Source: Eggerthella sp. CAG:298
GTDB lineage: Bacteria > Actinomycetota > Coriobacteriia > Coriobacteriales > Eggerthellaceae
Assembly (NCBI GenBank): GCA_000435675.1
Contig: FR895150.1
Coordinates: 77,487-141,486 of the forward strand
Direction: 5' to 3'
DNA: 64,000 bases
The position numbers and the translations under genes were made by a program. Position 1 is the first letter of the stretch. Each line of letters starts with the position of its first letter. The notes beneath the pieces are model-generated. The model was not told the origin of the DNA, searched no databases, and worked only from the letters and a program-made list of their open reading frames with translations. Below are positions 46,652 to 56,332 of the stretch, piece by piece.

Positions 46652-47974
46652 ATGAATATCTGGCAAAAGTGGAATAGCATCAGCTTGGTGAAGCGCATCT
46701 TGGTCGGCCTGGTCATCGGCGCGATCTTAGGATTCTGTGTTCCTGCAGGAAACGAGGTCATCGCTTTGCTCGGCGATCTGTTCGTTGGTGCCTTGAAGGC
46801 GGTTGCTCCTGTCCTGGTGTTCTTTTTGGTCATCAGTGCGCTTGCAAACGCGAAGAGCGCAGGCTCGATGGGTACAGTCATCGTGCTCTATATCATCTCA
46901 ACCTTAGTTGCTGCATTGATCGCTGTTTGTGCGAGCTATTTGTTCCCTACGGTCGTTCCCATGCTCGAACCCGCTGCCGATCAGGCATCGCCTGAAGGAT
47001 TGGGCGAAGTGCTCACAACCTTGCTCATGAATGTGGTAGCCAACCCTGTCGGAGCGCTCATGAATGCGAATTACCTGGGCATCTTAGCATGGGGCGTGGT
47101 TTTAGGCATTGCACTGCGTGCTGCAAGTCAGCATACGAAAGACGTCTTCACCGCGGTTTCCGATGCTATTTCGAAGGTGGTTAGCTGGATCATCAGCTTC
47201 GCTCCCATCGGCATTCTGGGCTTGGTATACGTGGCAGTTTCTGAAAACGGTGCCGAGATCTTCATCACCTATGGTCATCTTATCGCGGTGTTGGTGGGCT
47301 GCATGCTCTTCATTGCGCTCGTTACCAACCCGCTCATCGTATTCATTGCTACGCGCAAGAATCCTTACTATCTCGTTCTGCGTTGCTTGAAAGATTCGGG
47401 CATTACCGCGTTCTTCACACGCAGCTCTGCGGCGAACATCCCGGTGAACATGGAATTGTGTCGCAGGCTCGGCCTCGAGAAGGATAACTACTCGGTTTCC
47501 ATTCCGCTTGGTGCGACCATCAATATGGCGGGCGCTGCGGTCACGATCACCGTTATGGCCATGGCGGCGGCTGCGTCGCTCGGCATCACGGTCGATCCGG
47601 TGATGGCGTTCATCTTGAGCGTGCTTGCGGCGATCTCGGCCTGTGGTGCTTCTGGTGTTGCGGGAGGGTCGCTTCTGCTCATTCCGCTTGCTTGTTCACT
47701 GTTCGGCATCGGCAACGATGTGGCCATGCAGATGGTGGCGATTGGTTTCATCATTGGCGTTATCCAAGATTCGATGGAAACAGCGATCAATTCTTCTTCG
47801 GACGTGATCTTCACGGCAACTGCTGAATACCGTGCGATGGCGAAGAAGGGGCTTACCTTCAAGATGGGTAGGGATGCTTCGGGTCCTGAACCGCAGAACG
47901 CCATTGGCGCGACCAACTTCGATGAGCCTTCGCAAAAGGCTGAACAGGAAGCTCTTCAAGACGAAAACCAATGA
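46652..47974 (+). CDS. sstT: Na+/serine-threonine symporter (SstT-like, DAACS family)
   Basis: A 440-residue membrane carrier. The N-terminal '[18 protein letters not shown]', '[19 protein letters not shown]' and the substrate/sodium region '[20 protein letters not shown]' with '[12 protein letters not shown]' are typical of SstT. It would import serine and threonine using sodium. serA follows 56 bp downstream on the same strand. The C-terminal 35 residues are hydrophilic and variable. Confidence 0.94.
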   Translation: MNIWQKWNSISLVKRILVGLVIGAILGFCVPAGNEVIALLGDLFVGALKAVAPVLVFFLVISALANAKSAGSMGTVIVLYIISTLVAALIAVCASYLFPTVVPMLEPAADQASPEGLGEVLTTLLMNVVANPVGALMNANYLGILAWGVVLGIALRAASQHTKDVFTAVSDAISKVVSWIISFAPIGILGLVYVAVSENGAEIFITYGHLIAVLVGCMLFIALVTNPLIVFIATRKNPYYLVLRCLKDSGITAFFTRSSAANIPVNMELCRRLGLEKDNYSVSIPLGATINMAGAAVTITVMAMAAAASLGITVDPVMAFILSVLAAISACGASGVAGGSLLLIPLACSLFGIGNDVAMQMVAIGFIIGVIQDSMETAINSSSDVIFTATAEYRAMAKKGLTFKMGRDASGPEPQNAIGATNFDEPSQKAEQEALQDENQ

Positions 47975-48030
47975 TCGAACTTTAGCAACGAGAATCACCA
48001 CATATACGATGCGATAGGAAAGGACCTCTC

Positions 48031-49194
48031 TTGAACTACATTCACTGCTTGAACAATATCTCTGCCCAAGGAACCGATCTTCTCACAAGCGATTATGAAC
48101 TCACTGACAACATTGAAGCTGCACAGGGTATTCTCGTGCGCAGTGCAGGCATGCTCGACATGGAGTTCTCTGAGAATCTTCTCGCGATCGCACGTGCTGG
48201 TGCGGGCGTAAACAACATCCCGCTTGAGCGTTGTGCCGAAGAAGGCATCGTTGTGTTCAATACACCAGGCGCGAATGCTAATGCGGTGAAGGAGCTCGTG
48301 CTGTGCGGCATGTTGCTCGCAAGCCGTGGCATCGTGGGCGGTATCGAATGGTGTAAGGAGAACGCTGAAGATCCTGCGATCGGTAAGACCGCTGAAAAGG
48401 CGAAGAAGCAGTTCGCTGGGCGCGAGATCAAAGGCAAGACGCTCGGTGTTATCGGCCTTGGTGCGATCGGCGCTGAAGTTGCGAACGCAGCACTCGGTCT
48501 CGGCATGGAGGTCATGGGTTACGATCCGTTCGTTTCCGTCAATGCTGCCTGGAAGGTGCTGCCAGCAGTTCAGCATGTTACCGACCTTGCCGATATCTAT
48601 CGCGAATGCGATTACATCACCATCCATGTGCCAGCGGTCAATGGCACGATCGGCATGATCGATGAAGCTGCTTGTGCGCTCATGAAAGAGGGTGTGGTGT
48701 TCCTGAACTTCTCGCGCGACACGCTCGTTGATGCGCCTGCTATGGCCTCTGCACTCGCGTCGGGCAAGGTAGGCTGCTATGTGACCGACTTTGCAACGCC
48801 TGAAGTCATGGCTATGGAGAATGCGATCGTGCTGCCGCATCTCGGCGCTTCTACTGAAGAGGCGGAAGACAATTGCGCACGCATGGCGGTCGTTGAGCTG
48901 ATGGATTACATCGATAACGGCAACATCGTGAATTCCGTGAATTATCCAGCTTGCCAAGCAGGTGTTTGCCCAGAGGGTATGTTCCGCATCGCGGTGCTCT
49001 ACAATTCGTCCGATCTTGCTATGGGTAGCGTGACCGAGATCCTCGAGCCGATCGTTGCTGAATTCGACATGGTCGACAACCAGCGTGATGAGCATGGCTA
49101 TGCGCTCATTACGCTCACGGAGAACCTAGCCGATGAGGTGCTCGAGCGCATCGCTGAGCTCGATGGTGCTTATCTGGTCCGCCGCGTGAAATAA
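48031..49194 (+). CDS. serA: D-3-phosphoglycerate dehydrogenase with C-terminal ACT domain
   Basis: A 387-residue 2-hydroxyacid dehydrogenase for the first step of serine synthesis. The Rossmann motif 'GVIGLGAIGAEV' is at 139-150. The catalytic arginine is in 'NFSRD' (about 228), where most family members read 'NxARG'. The histidine is in 'LPHLGAST' (about 270). An ACT-like regulatory domain occupies about 315-387. The start is TTG 48031, preceded by AGGAAAGGA. The pairing with sstT suggests serine-responsive control. Confidence 0.9.
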   Translation: MNYIHCLNNISAQGTDLLTSDYELTDNIEAAQGILVRSAGMLDMEFSENLLAIARAGAGVNNIPLERCAEEGIVVFNTPGANANAVKELVLCGMLLASRGIVGGIEWCKENAEDPAIGKTAEKAKKQFAGREIKGKTLGVIGLGAIGAEVANAALGLGMEVMGYDPFVSVNAAWKVLPAVQHVTDLADIYRECDYITIHVPAVNGTIGMIDEAACALMKEGVVFLNFSRDTLVDAPAMASALASGKVGCYVTDFATPEVMAMENAIVLPHLGASTEEAEDNCARMAVVELMDYIDNGNIVNSVNYPACQAGVCPEGMFRIAVLYNSSDLAMGSVTEILEPIVAEFDMVDNQRDEHGYALITLTENLADEVLERIAELDGAYLVRRVK

Positions 49195-49208
49195 AAGGTT
49201 AAGCAAAG

Positions 49209-49688
49209 CTATTCAGCAAAGCCTTCGTCGACGATGCGTTCAACGTCATCTGCTGCAGTGGTCGCCAGTTCATCGCAGCGTTCGTTCTCTGGATGCCCCG
49301 CATGTCCTTTCACCCAATGGAAAGCGATCGTGTGGGGCTTCATCACTTCTAAAAGACGCGTCCAAAGATCCTTATTCTTCACGGGCTCTTTTTTCGCATT
49401 CTTCCAACCGCGTTTGAGCCAGCCTTCTACCCAGTGTTGGTTGAAGGCATCGACAACATATTTTGAATCCGAGTACACGTCCACTTCGCAGGCATGCTTG
49501 AGCGCCTCGAGTCCGCGAATGACCCCCAATAACTCCATACGATTGTTGGTTGTGCAGATATAGCCTTGCGAAAGCTCTTTGGTGTGAAGCTGCCCTTGTG
49601 CATCCGTGAACGTGAGCACGACCCCATAGCCGCCGGGGCCTGGATTGCCGCGTGCGGCGCCATCGCTATAGAGGTTCACGTGTGTCAT
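49209..49688 (-). CDS. rnhA: Ribonuclease HI
   Basis: A 159-residue nuclease that degrades RNA in RNA-DNA hybrids. The catalytic acids are in 'LYSDGAARGNPGPGG', 'TNNRMELLGVI', 'VYSDSKYVVDAF' and 'NERCDELATTAA'. It is convergent with serA, 14 bp apart and without a visible terminator. Confidence 0.95.
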   Translation of the reverse strand: MTHVNLYSDGAARGNPGPGGYGVVLTFTDAQGQLHTKELSQGYICTTNNRMELLGVIRGLEALKHACEVDVYSDSKYVVDAFNQHWVEGWLKRGWKNAKKEPVKNKDLWTRLLEVMKPHTIAFHWVKGHAGHPENERCDELATTAADDVERIVDEGFAE

Positions 49689-49771
49689 GGGCTCGTCTCG
49701 TTTCGGTTCTGTTCGGTTCGGGTCTCAGGTTTCGGGTGCTGGTCGTTCAAGGGCTGTTGTTTAGTGCAGTC

Positions 49772-50353
49772 TTATCGGCAAGCCGCCAGAATGGTCTTGC
49801 GCAATGCATCCATGCCCGTGCCTTTTTCTGAAGAGGTAAGAATCATCTCAACTTCGGGGCCGAGGTCGAGCTGTTTGCGCAAGGCTGCGATCTGCTTGTT
49901 CGCTTGGTTCTTGCTTACTTTATCAGCCTTGGTGAGCGCGATAACGAAGGGTAGTTCGCAGGCTTTCAGAAATTCGATCATCTGCTCATCGAGTTTGCTC
50001 GCAGGGTGGCGGATATCGATGAGTGAAACCACGAGTGCGTAGAAGCGGTATTGATCGAAGTAGCCGTTGATCATCTCTGACCAGCGACCGAGTTCTGATT
50101 TGGCCACTTTCGCGTAGCCGTATCCCGGCAGGTCAACGAGGTCGATCGCGTCGTTTCCGAAGAAATTGATCGTACTCGTTTTTCCCGGCATTTGGGAAAC
50201 GCGTGCGAGTTGCTTGCGGTTCAGAAGCTTGTTGATGAGCGAGGATTTCCCCACGTTGGAGCGACCAACGAAAGAAACTTCCGGTAATTTGGAAGCGGGA
50301 ATCTGTGCTGAGGTGCCATAGGCGCCTTTGAATTCTATGTTGTTAAGATCCAT
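49772..50353 (-). CDS. engB: Ribosome biogenesis GTPase EngB (YsxC/YihA)
   Basis: A 193-residue essential-type GTPase acting in 50S assembly. The G1 motif 'GRSNVGKSS' is at 30-38, followed by 'MPGKTSTINFF', G3 'DLPGYGYAKV' and G4 'TKADK'. It lies 83 bp upstream of rnhA on the same strand. Confidence 0.95.
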   Translation of the reverse strand: MDLNNIEFKGAYGTSAQIPASKLPEVSFVGRSNVGKSSLINKLLNRKQLARVSQMPGKTSTINFFGNDAIDLVDLPGYGYAKVAKSELGRWSEMINGYFDQYRFYALVVSLIDIRHPASKLDEQMIEFLKACELPFVIALTKADKVSKNQANKQIAALRKQLDLGPEVEMILTSSEKGTGMDALRKTILAACR

Positions 50354-50548
50354 AAGCCTCGTTCGTTATGGGCGTTGTGTAGCAACTTAATTACAGTTCC
50401 AGTCGTGCGGTCTTCGCATTGAGAAAGACAACTACGGTTAGACTATAAACAAGAATACCTCTTGGGAGCAACTCGATCTTATCCGATCCGTCGGTTCGTA
50501 ACAGCGGGCGGTTCGCGAATATCGAGCGGAAAGATAACGGAAACGGTC

Positions 50549-51364
50549 ATGGAACAGCTTGCGAATTTTGTGACATACATCACTGATTCGAACGTGTGGG
50601 GAAGGATCCTCATTGCGGCTGTCGTTGTGCTGGTCGTTGCTGTTCTGTGCCATCTTGCCATCAAGGCGATACAGCGGTTGCTCGCGCTTGAGAGCGTATC
50701 CCTTTCGCAGACCTCCATCGTAGTGAACATCGTGCGCATCGTGGTATGGGGTGTGGCGATCTGCTTCATCGCCGATGTGTGCTTCGATGTCAATATGACA
50801 GCGGTCATCGCCGCTTTAGGCGTTGGCGGCATCGCGATCTCACTCGGTTTTCAAAATACGCTTTCGAATCTCTTCGGTGGTGTTCAGGTAACTCTGACCC
50901 ATGTGATCAAGCCAGGCGACAATATCCAGGTGGGTACGAATCAAGGGGTGGTTGAAGATATCAATTGGAGCTATACCACCATCCACAACCTCAACAATGA
51001 AACGGTCATCATTCCCAATTCGGTCATGGCGAACAATGCCGTGAAGCATCTGCCCCCTGTTGACCATGTAACCGTACCTATTGTGGTGATGAAGGATCTG
51101 AGCGATCTGGATTCGCTTGCCGATCAGATCGAGAATGCTGCTGCTGAAGCGGCTCGAACAATCACTACTATCGTGAAAGACCCTGTTGTTTCTTTCAATA
51201 AAGTGACGAACTACGGTCTCTATGGGTCGATCGCGCTCATGATCGGCGACGGATCGAAGGCGAGTGCGGTTTCCGATGCGATTACGCGTGCGGTCGCGCC
51301 ACTTGTGCAGGACGACCGTATTCAGAGGTTCGAGGCTGCAACTCCGCCGAAGGTATCGTCATAA
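50549..51364 (+). CDS. Small-conductance mechanosensitive channel (MscS family)
   Basis: A 271-residue channel with three membrane helices. The pore-lining TM3 is 'AVIAALGVGGIAISLGFQ', followed by the beta domain 'VIKPGDNIQVGTNQGVVEDI' and 'ETVIIPNSVMANN'. It would release solutes on hypo-osmotic shock. ATG 50549 matches the family start. The frame is open 29 codons upstream, without a better ribosome site. Confidence 0.92.
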   Translation: MEQLANFVTYITDSNVWGRILIAAVVVLVVAVLCHLAIKAIQRLLALESVSLSQTSIVVNIVRIVVWGVAICFIADVCFDVNMTAVIAALGVGGIAISLGFQNTLSNLFGGVQVTLTHVIKPGDNIQVGTNQGVVEDINWSYTTIHNLNNETVIIPNSVMANNAVKHLPPVDHVTVPIVVMKDLSDLDSLADQIENAAAEAARTITTIVKDPVVSFNKVTNYGLYGSIALMIGDGSKASAVSDAITRAVAPLVQDDRIQRFEAATPPKVSS

Positions 51365-51490
51365 TAGGCTTTGATAAAGACATGAATCGTTTGAGTATGC
51401 TCAAGGTAATTACGGTAGAACAGCAGAAAACTAGCCAACCGTCGTGCACGGAGCCCCGCTCAATTGCGGAATTTCTGGGACGTTTCTCTA

Positions 51491-51521
51491 TTGGAACATA
51501 ATCTTGGTATCATTTTATGAT
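51491..51521 (+). promoter_or_regulatory. Possible promoter of the DUF4012 gene
   Basis: TTGGAA (51491-51496) and TATGAT (51516-51521) are spaced 19 bp, longer than ideal, and lie 53 bp before the chosen start. Confidence 0.35.
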
Positions 51522-51573
51522 GCACATCCGATTACCAGGATGTTTTATATTACCGAGATCAAGGAGAATGAAC

Positions 51574-53565
51574 GTGCCGCATAGCTCGCAGAATGGTTCA
51601 CGAGGCAAGCATGGACGTCATGCTGCTCCTGAACAAGAAAGCTCGTTTTTTCAGCCTGAACAGGAATTCCCTCATAATCCCTATAACAATTCTGATCTGA
51701 GAAGCGATGGCCCCGTTCCTTATGCGAACCGCAGAGAAGAGGTCGCACGCTTGCGTCGCAAAAAGAAGCACCATGGTAATAAGCCGAAGATTATCGCCGC
51801 AGTCATCATCGCGGTTATTCTGGTGTTTGGTGTGTCCGGTGCTGCTTTTGCGATGAGTGCGATGGAGGCTAAGGATGATGCTCAAGCGCTCGTTTCACAA
51901 GGAAAGCAACTTAAGGATCAAATCGTTGGTGGCGACATGGCATCAGCGAAAACCACGAGCCAGCAGATGGCAAGCACGGTTAAAAAACTTCACGACACTA
52001 CGTCGGGACCATTGTGGGGCGCTGCAACACTCATTCCTGTAGTTGGTGGCGATATTCAAACCGTTCGTATAGTTTCTGATTCTGCTGAAGTGCTGGTTAA
52101 CGATGTGCTCGTGCCGGCTATGGATGCTATTCCAGCAAATGGTCTTGCTGGTCTTATGAGCGAAGATGGCGCTATCAATGTTTCGGTCATTGAGGATCTG
52201 CTCAATGTGGTGTCGGGGTCAGCACCTGTTCTCACTGAAAATGCGGCACAGCTTGAAAATTCACCTGAGCCTACTATTGAGCAATTGAAGGGACCTATCG
52301 ATCAAGTAAAGACCCTTATGGCCACGTTGGCACCTATTGCCGATTCTGCGACTGAGTTGAAAGATACGCTTCCTGCGATCCTTGGAGCAGATGGAAAACG
52401 CACATACTTAATCATCGCGTGCACAAGTGCAGAAATGCGTTCTTCGGTTGGTTTTGCTGGCTCTTTTGGACTCATGACCGTCGATAATGGCAAGATCAGC
52501 TTAGGTGAATTCGTTGGCGCAGATAAGAACCCTCGTTTGGCTGAATCAGTTTCTGCTGCGACAGATGAGGATATTCGCTTATTCCGCGTTGAATCATCTC
52601 TTGATTCGCGCGACGTGCCTCAAATTATTGATTTTGAACGAGTTGGTGAGATTGAGTCGCAAATTTGGGACGCAAATGGACACGGCAAGGTTGATGGCGT
52701 GATTGCGCTCGACACTATCGTATTGCAACGCATGCTTGCTCTTACAGGTACGAAAGTGACCACTCCAGGTGGAGATGTGCTTGATGGAAACAGCACATCG
52801 GATTTTTTGCTCAATGGCGTTTATAAGAAGTACACAGACCCTGCACAACAAGATGCGACCTTTGCTCTTGTTGCAAATGCTGCAGCGAATGGGGTATTTG
52901 GCAATATTGGAAAAGTGAATATTGCAAAACTTGCAAGCACGATCAAATCATCGGTCGATGAAGGCCGTATTGCGGTTTATATGGCGAATGATAACGAAGA
53001 AGCAATGCTTGAAGATTTTGGTTTTGCAGGAACAGTATCGAGCGATACCAAAGTTCCTGAGACCGGAATTTATACTTCAGCTTGCTATGGAGGCAAGATG
53101 TTCTACTATCTTGCCTCTGATATTGATGTAGGCAAGGGAGTCAAGAACTCTGATGGCTCGATCACTTATGATATGAAGGTAACCTTCAGCAATCAACTTG
53201 ATTCCGCTGAGCTTGGCACTCTTACCGATTACATCACCAATGGTGGTGGTTTTGATGGGAGCTTGCACTTCTTCGTTTATCTCCTTGCACCATCAGGTGG
53301 TAAGATTTCTGACATTACGACAGAAGGTACATTCTACGGCGCTGATGAATATCCTATTCCTGCATTCGCAATCACAGCGGGCGGCAATGACGCAATGAAT
53401 GAAACCACGTATCAGGGGAATGATCTATGGTATGGCTGGACAAAGGTGCCTATGGGAGACAAAACAGTTATTACCTATAAAGTTACTACAGCGCCTGGAG
53501 CAGAGAGCGATCTGGTAGTTCGTACCACGCCTCTGGCTGATGATACGGTGATTGACTATCAGTAG
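51574..53565 (+). CDS. DUF4012-type membrane-anchored extracellular protein
   Basis: A 663-residue protein with a disordered, basic cytosolic N-terminus (about 1-70), one membrane helix (about 72-93) and a large extracellular region. Features such as 'TYLIIACTSAEMRSSVGFAG' and 'GVIALDTIVLQRMLALTG' resemble DUF4012 proteins of Gram-positive bacteria, thought to act at the cell surface. GTG 51574 is chosen because AAGGAG lies 7 nt upstream. Codon use in the second half is visibly more A/T-ending than in neighbouring genes. Confidence 0.8.
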   Translation: MPHSSQNGSRGKHGRHAAPEQESSFFQPEQEFPHNPYNNSDLRSDGPVPYANRREEVARLRRKKKHHGNKPKIIAAVIIAVILVFGVSGAAFAMSAMEAKDDAQALVSQGKQLKDQIVGGDMASAKTTSQQMASTVKKLHDTTSGPLWGAATLIPVVGGDIQTVRIVSDSAEVLVNDVLVPAMDAIPANGLAGLMSEDGAINVSVIEDLLNVVSGSAPVLTENAAQLENSPEPTIEQLKGPIDQVKTLMATLAPIADSATELKDTLPAILGADGKRTYLIIACTSAEMRSSVGFAGSFGLMTVDNGKISLGEFVGADKNPRLAESVSAATDEDIRLFRVESSLDSRDVPQIIDFERVGEIESQIWDANGHGKVDGVIALDTIVLQRMLALTGTKVTTPGGDVLDGNSTSDFLLNGVYKKYTDPAQQDATFALVANAAANGVFGNIGKVNIAKLASTIKSSVDEGRIAVYMANDNEEAMLEDFGFAGTVSSDTKVPETGIYTSACYGGKMFYYLASDIDVGKGVKNSDGSITYDMKVTFSNQLDSAELGTLTDYITNGGGFDGSLHFFVYLLAPSGGKISDITTEGTFYGADEYPIPAFAITAGGNDAMNETTYQGNDLWYGWTKVPMGDKTVITYKVTTAPGAESDLVVRTTPLADDTVIDYQ

Positions 53566-53617
53566 AGGCAACCGATCGAACGGTTGTGGCTCGGTGTGAA
53601 TAAGTTGATATAAGGAG

Positions 53618-53653
53618 AAAAGGATGTCGAAACAGATCGGCATCCTTTTTTTG
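53618..53653 (+). terminator. Terminator after the DUF4012 gene
   Basis: A 13-bp stem (AAAAGGATG plus TCGA with TCGG plus CATCCTTTT) is followed by T residues. Confidence 0.88.
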
Positions 53654-53668
53654 TAAGCAACGACGGCG

Positions 53669-53701
53669 AAAAAAAAGAGGCGCTCTTTTGAAGAACGCCT
53701 C
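53669..53701 (-). terminator. Terminator of the second usp gene
   Basis: Read on the minus strand, GAGGCG-TTCTT and its complement form an 11-bp stem with one mismatch, followed by a run of eight T. Confidence 0.85.
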
Positions 53702-53730
53702 GTGAGTGCATGGTGCTTTTTTAGCGGATG

Positions 53731-54213
53731 CTATTTAATGGTCATGACGGGCAGGTCGACGCGATGGAGCACTTCTTTGGTAACGCTGCCGACGAACTGG
53801 CGAAGACCACCAAGACCACGACGGCCCATAACGATGAGATCGCACTTCTTGCGGCGTGCGTAATCTTCGATGCCCTCTACTGCTGAAGGGCGAATGATCG
53901 TGTCGCAGATAACACGTTCGGGCTCGATGTCTGGAAGAATCTCTGAGGCTGCCTGTACCATGGCACGATGGGCCGCCTTTTGTTCTTGGCTGAACACTTC
54001 TTCGTACATTTCATAGCCGAGCAAGTTGTACTGCTCATCTTCGTTGGGGGGATCAGGGTTGAAGTCTGCTGCATCAAGCGCAACATAGGTGACGCTGATC
54101 ACGTGCACGCGCGCTTCTGGGTTACTCCGCAGAAAATCACCCGCCACATCAAGAGCGCGATCCGCATGTTCGGATCCGTCATAAGGTACGAGTATGTTTT
54201 TAAATCTCATCAT
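53731..54213 (-). CDS. Universal stress protein (UspA family), second copy
   Basis: A 160-residue Usp paralogous to the one at 25.8 kb, with 'NILVPYDGSEHADRALDVA' at the N-terminus and 'VMGRRGLGGLRQFVGSVTKEVL' near the C-terminus split around the G-rich ATP motif. It has 'MGRRG' where the first copy has 'MGSRG'. It is transcribed alone, between two terminators. Confidence 0.93.
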   Translation of the reverse strand: MMRFKNILVPYDGSEHADRALDVAGDFLRSNPEARVHVISVTYVALDAADFNPDPPNEDEQYNLLGYEMYEEVFSQEQKAAHRAMVQAASEILPDIEPERVICDTIIRPSAVEGIEDYARRKKCDLIVMGRRGLGGLRQFVGSVTKEVLHRVDLPVMTIK

Positions 54214-54534
54214 GGCGAGCTCCCCTCAATTTGAGTGCTTAGCGGGCATTGACATTAAATAAGCGCTGAGCACGTTTTCTATTCTACTGGAAAAAGCACG
54301 CATTAACAGGGGTGTTTTCTTATATCTTTCAGGTGAAACGAATTTGAAAAGATTCGTTGAATTTAGGTTACGAAGAGCGCCCGGTGCGCCTTGCTGGAAA
54401 ATGGGTACGCAAAGGCACTCGCATGCTAAGTGGCGCGGCATGATTTGTTATGATGGATAACGGTTAACAGATGCCCGTTAAGGGCATGTTTTGCCCTTTG
54501 GGGCAGGCTTACTGAAGCGAGTATGAGGATTGCT
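54214..54534 (+). promoter_or_regulatory. usp-gatC intergenic region with alternative hairpins
   Basis: No gene is supported. Near the gatC start four short segments can pair alternately: ATGCCC (54471-54476), GGGCAT (54482-54487), TGCCC (54492-54496) and GGGCA (54501-54505). Pairing 1:2 (followed by GTTTT), 2:3 or 3:4 is mutually exclusive, as in attenuators. No T-box consensus is found. Confidence 0.45.
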
Positions 54535-54840
54535 ATGGCAGAACATGTAACTGAAAAGGATGTGCGCGATATCGCGACATATACGCGCATCGGAATGACT
54601 GATGAAGAGGTTGCGGCGATGACTGTCGATCTGAACAATATCATCGACAGCCTCAAACCCATTACCGAGTACGACCTTGAAGGAGTCGAGCCCACGTTCC
54701 ATCCGATCGGCGGACTTGTGAACGTGATGCGCGGCGACGTGGAGCAGACGAGCTTTTCGCAAGAAACGGCGCTCGAGAACGCACCGAAGCAAGAAGACGA
54801 TTGCTTCTTGATCCCTGCGATCCTTGGCGGAGGTGAATAG
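54535..54840 (+). CDS. gatC: Asp-tRNA(Asn)/Glu-tRNA(Gln) amidotransferase subunit C
   Basis: A 101-residue subunit that stabilises GatA and joins it to GatB. The conserved 'ITEYDLEGVEPTFHP' region is present. ATG 54535 follows GAGG by 6 nt; a non-ATG in-frame start four codons earlier is not needed. It is the first gene of gatCAB. Confidence 0.93.
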   Translation: MAEHVTEKDVRDIATYTRIGMTDEEVAAMTVDLNNIIDSLKPITEYDLEGVEPTFHPIGGLVNVMRGDVEQTSFSQETALENAPKQEDDCFLIPAILGGGE

Positions 54841-54841
54841 C

Positions 54842-56329
54842 ATGAACTTCACTTCTATGAACACTGCAGAGATCCAGCAGGGTCTCAAAGCGGGCGATTT
54901 CTCCGCACGCGAGGTCGCTCAGGCGAGCATCGATCACATTGCGAAAGCCGACGCGTCGGTGCATGCCTATCTCGAATTCACCCCTGAAGCAGCCCTTGCT
55001 GCCGCAGAGCTCGTCGATAATGCGCTTGCTGCCGGTAATTTCGATGAGCTTGGTCCGCTTGCAGGCGTGCCAGTGGCCTTCAAAGACAACATGAATATGG
55101 AGGGCACACATACTACCTGCTCCTCCCATATGCTCGAGAACTACGTTTCTCCCTACACAGCAACCTGCGTTGATCGCGTGCTTGCATCGGGTGCGCTGCC
55201 GCTCGGTAAGCTCAATATGGACGAATTCGCCTTCGGCTCCTCGACTGAAACATCTTATTTCGGACCGACGCGCAACCCGTGGGATTTGGAGCGCGTGCCC
55301 GGTGGATCTTCGGGTGGATCGGCAGCTGCGGTAGCTGCGGGGTTGGCAACGGTTACGCTTGGCTCTGATACGGGTGGTTCGATCCGCCAGCCTGCCAGCT
55401 TCTGCGGCGTGGTGGGTGTGAAGCCGACCTATGGCGTGGTCTCGCGTTATGGCGTGGTCGCCTTCGGCTCCTCGCTCGATCAGGTAGGTCCGTTCGCACG
55501 CAGCGTTGAAGATGCGGCGCTTGCCATGAATGCTCTCGTTCGCGGTGGTAGTGACCATATGGATTGTACGAGCCAGTCGATCGCAACCGATTTCACAGCG
55601 AACCTTGAAGAAGGCGTGAAAGGCATGCGCATTGGCATCGTTCCTACCTTCATGGAAGCTGAAGGTTTGGATGCGGAAGTGAAAGAGCGCATCGAAGAAG
55701 CTGCCCGTAAGCTCGAAGCCGCTGGTGCGGAACTGGTGGAGGTCGAGCTTCCTAACGCGCAAGCAGCCATGAGCGCTTACTATGTGCTCGGTCCGTGCGA
55801 GGCCTTCTCGAACCTCGCACGCTTTGACTCGGTGCGTTATGGCTACTGCGTTGAAGGTTGCAAGGATCTGAACGAGCAGTATGAGCTTTCCCGTGCAGGC
55901 GGCTTCGGCGTTGAGGCGCGCAGGCGCATCATGCTCGGTAGCTATCTGCTTTCTTCGGGTGTTTACGACAAGTATTACTATCCTGCGCAGCAAGTGCGTA
56001 CGCTCATCACGCAGGATTATACGTATGCCTATCACAAGGTCGATTGCATTCTCGCGCCGGTTAGCCCGCGTACTGCATTCAAGTTCGGCGAGATCAACGA
56101 CCCCACGAGCATGTATCTTTCCGACATGTTCACGATTTCGATCAATATCGCCGGTAATGGCGGCATGAGCGTTCCGGTTGGTCTTGGTGTGGCAAGCGGA
56201 TTGCCTATCGGAGCACAGCTCATAGCGCCTGCATTCCGCGATGAGAATATGTTGCGCGTTGCAGCAGAGCTGGAGCGCTGCTATGGAAAAGCGCCGATCG
56301 CTCCTGCATTCGCAAAGGCTGGTGAGTAG
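54842..56329 (+). CDS. gatA: Asp-tRNA(Asn)/Glu-tRNA(Gln) amidotransferase subunit A
   Basis: A 495-residue amidase that releases ammonia from glutamine. The Ser-cisSer-Lys triad is K81 ('VAFKDNM'), S156 ('PGGSSGGS') and S180 ('[10 protein letters not shown]'). ATG 54842 is preceded by GGAGGT inside gatC. With gatB it makes Gln-tRNA(Gln), and perhaps Asn-tRNA(Asn), by transamidation. Confidence 0.97.
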   Translation: MNFTSMNTAEIQQGLKAGDFSAREVAQASIDHIAKADASVHAYLEFTPEAALAAAELVDNALAAGNFDELGPLAGVPVAFKDNMNMEGTHTTCSSHMLENYVSPYTATCVDRVLASGALPLGKLNMDEFAFGSSTETSYFGPTRNPWDLERVPGGSSGGSAAAVAAGLATVTLGSDTGGSIRQPASFCGVVGVKPTYGVVSRYGVVAFGSSLDQVGPFARSVEDAALAMNALVRGGSDHMDCTSQSIATDFTANLEEGVKGMRIGIVPTFMEAEGLDAEVKERIEEAARKLEAAGAELVEVELPNAQAAMSAYYVLGPCEAFSNLARFDSVRYGYCVEGCKDLNEQYELSRAGGFGVEARRRIMLGSYLLSSGVYDKYYYPAQQVRTLITQDYTYAYHKVDCILAPVSPRTAFKFGEINDPTSMYLSDMFTISINIAGNGGMSVPVGLGVASGLPIGAQLIAPAFRDENMLRVAAELERCYGKAPIAPAFAKAGE

Positions 56330-56332
56330 CTC

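Noticed and set aside
54214..54534. A T-box leader for gatCAB
   Set aside because: No T-box core or AGGGTGG-type sequence is present. Only the alternating short hairpins are supported.
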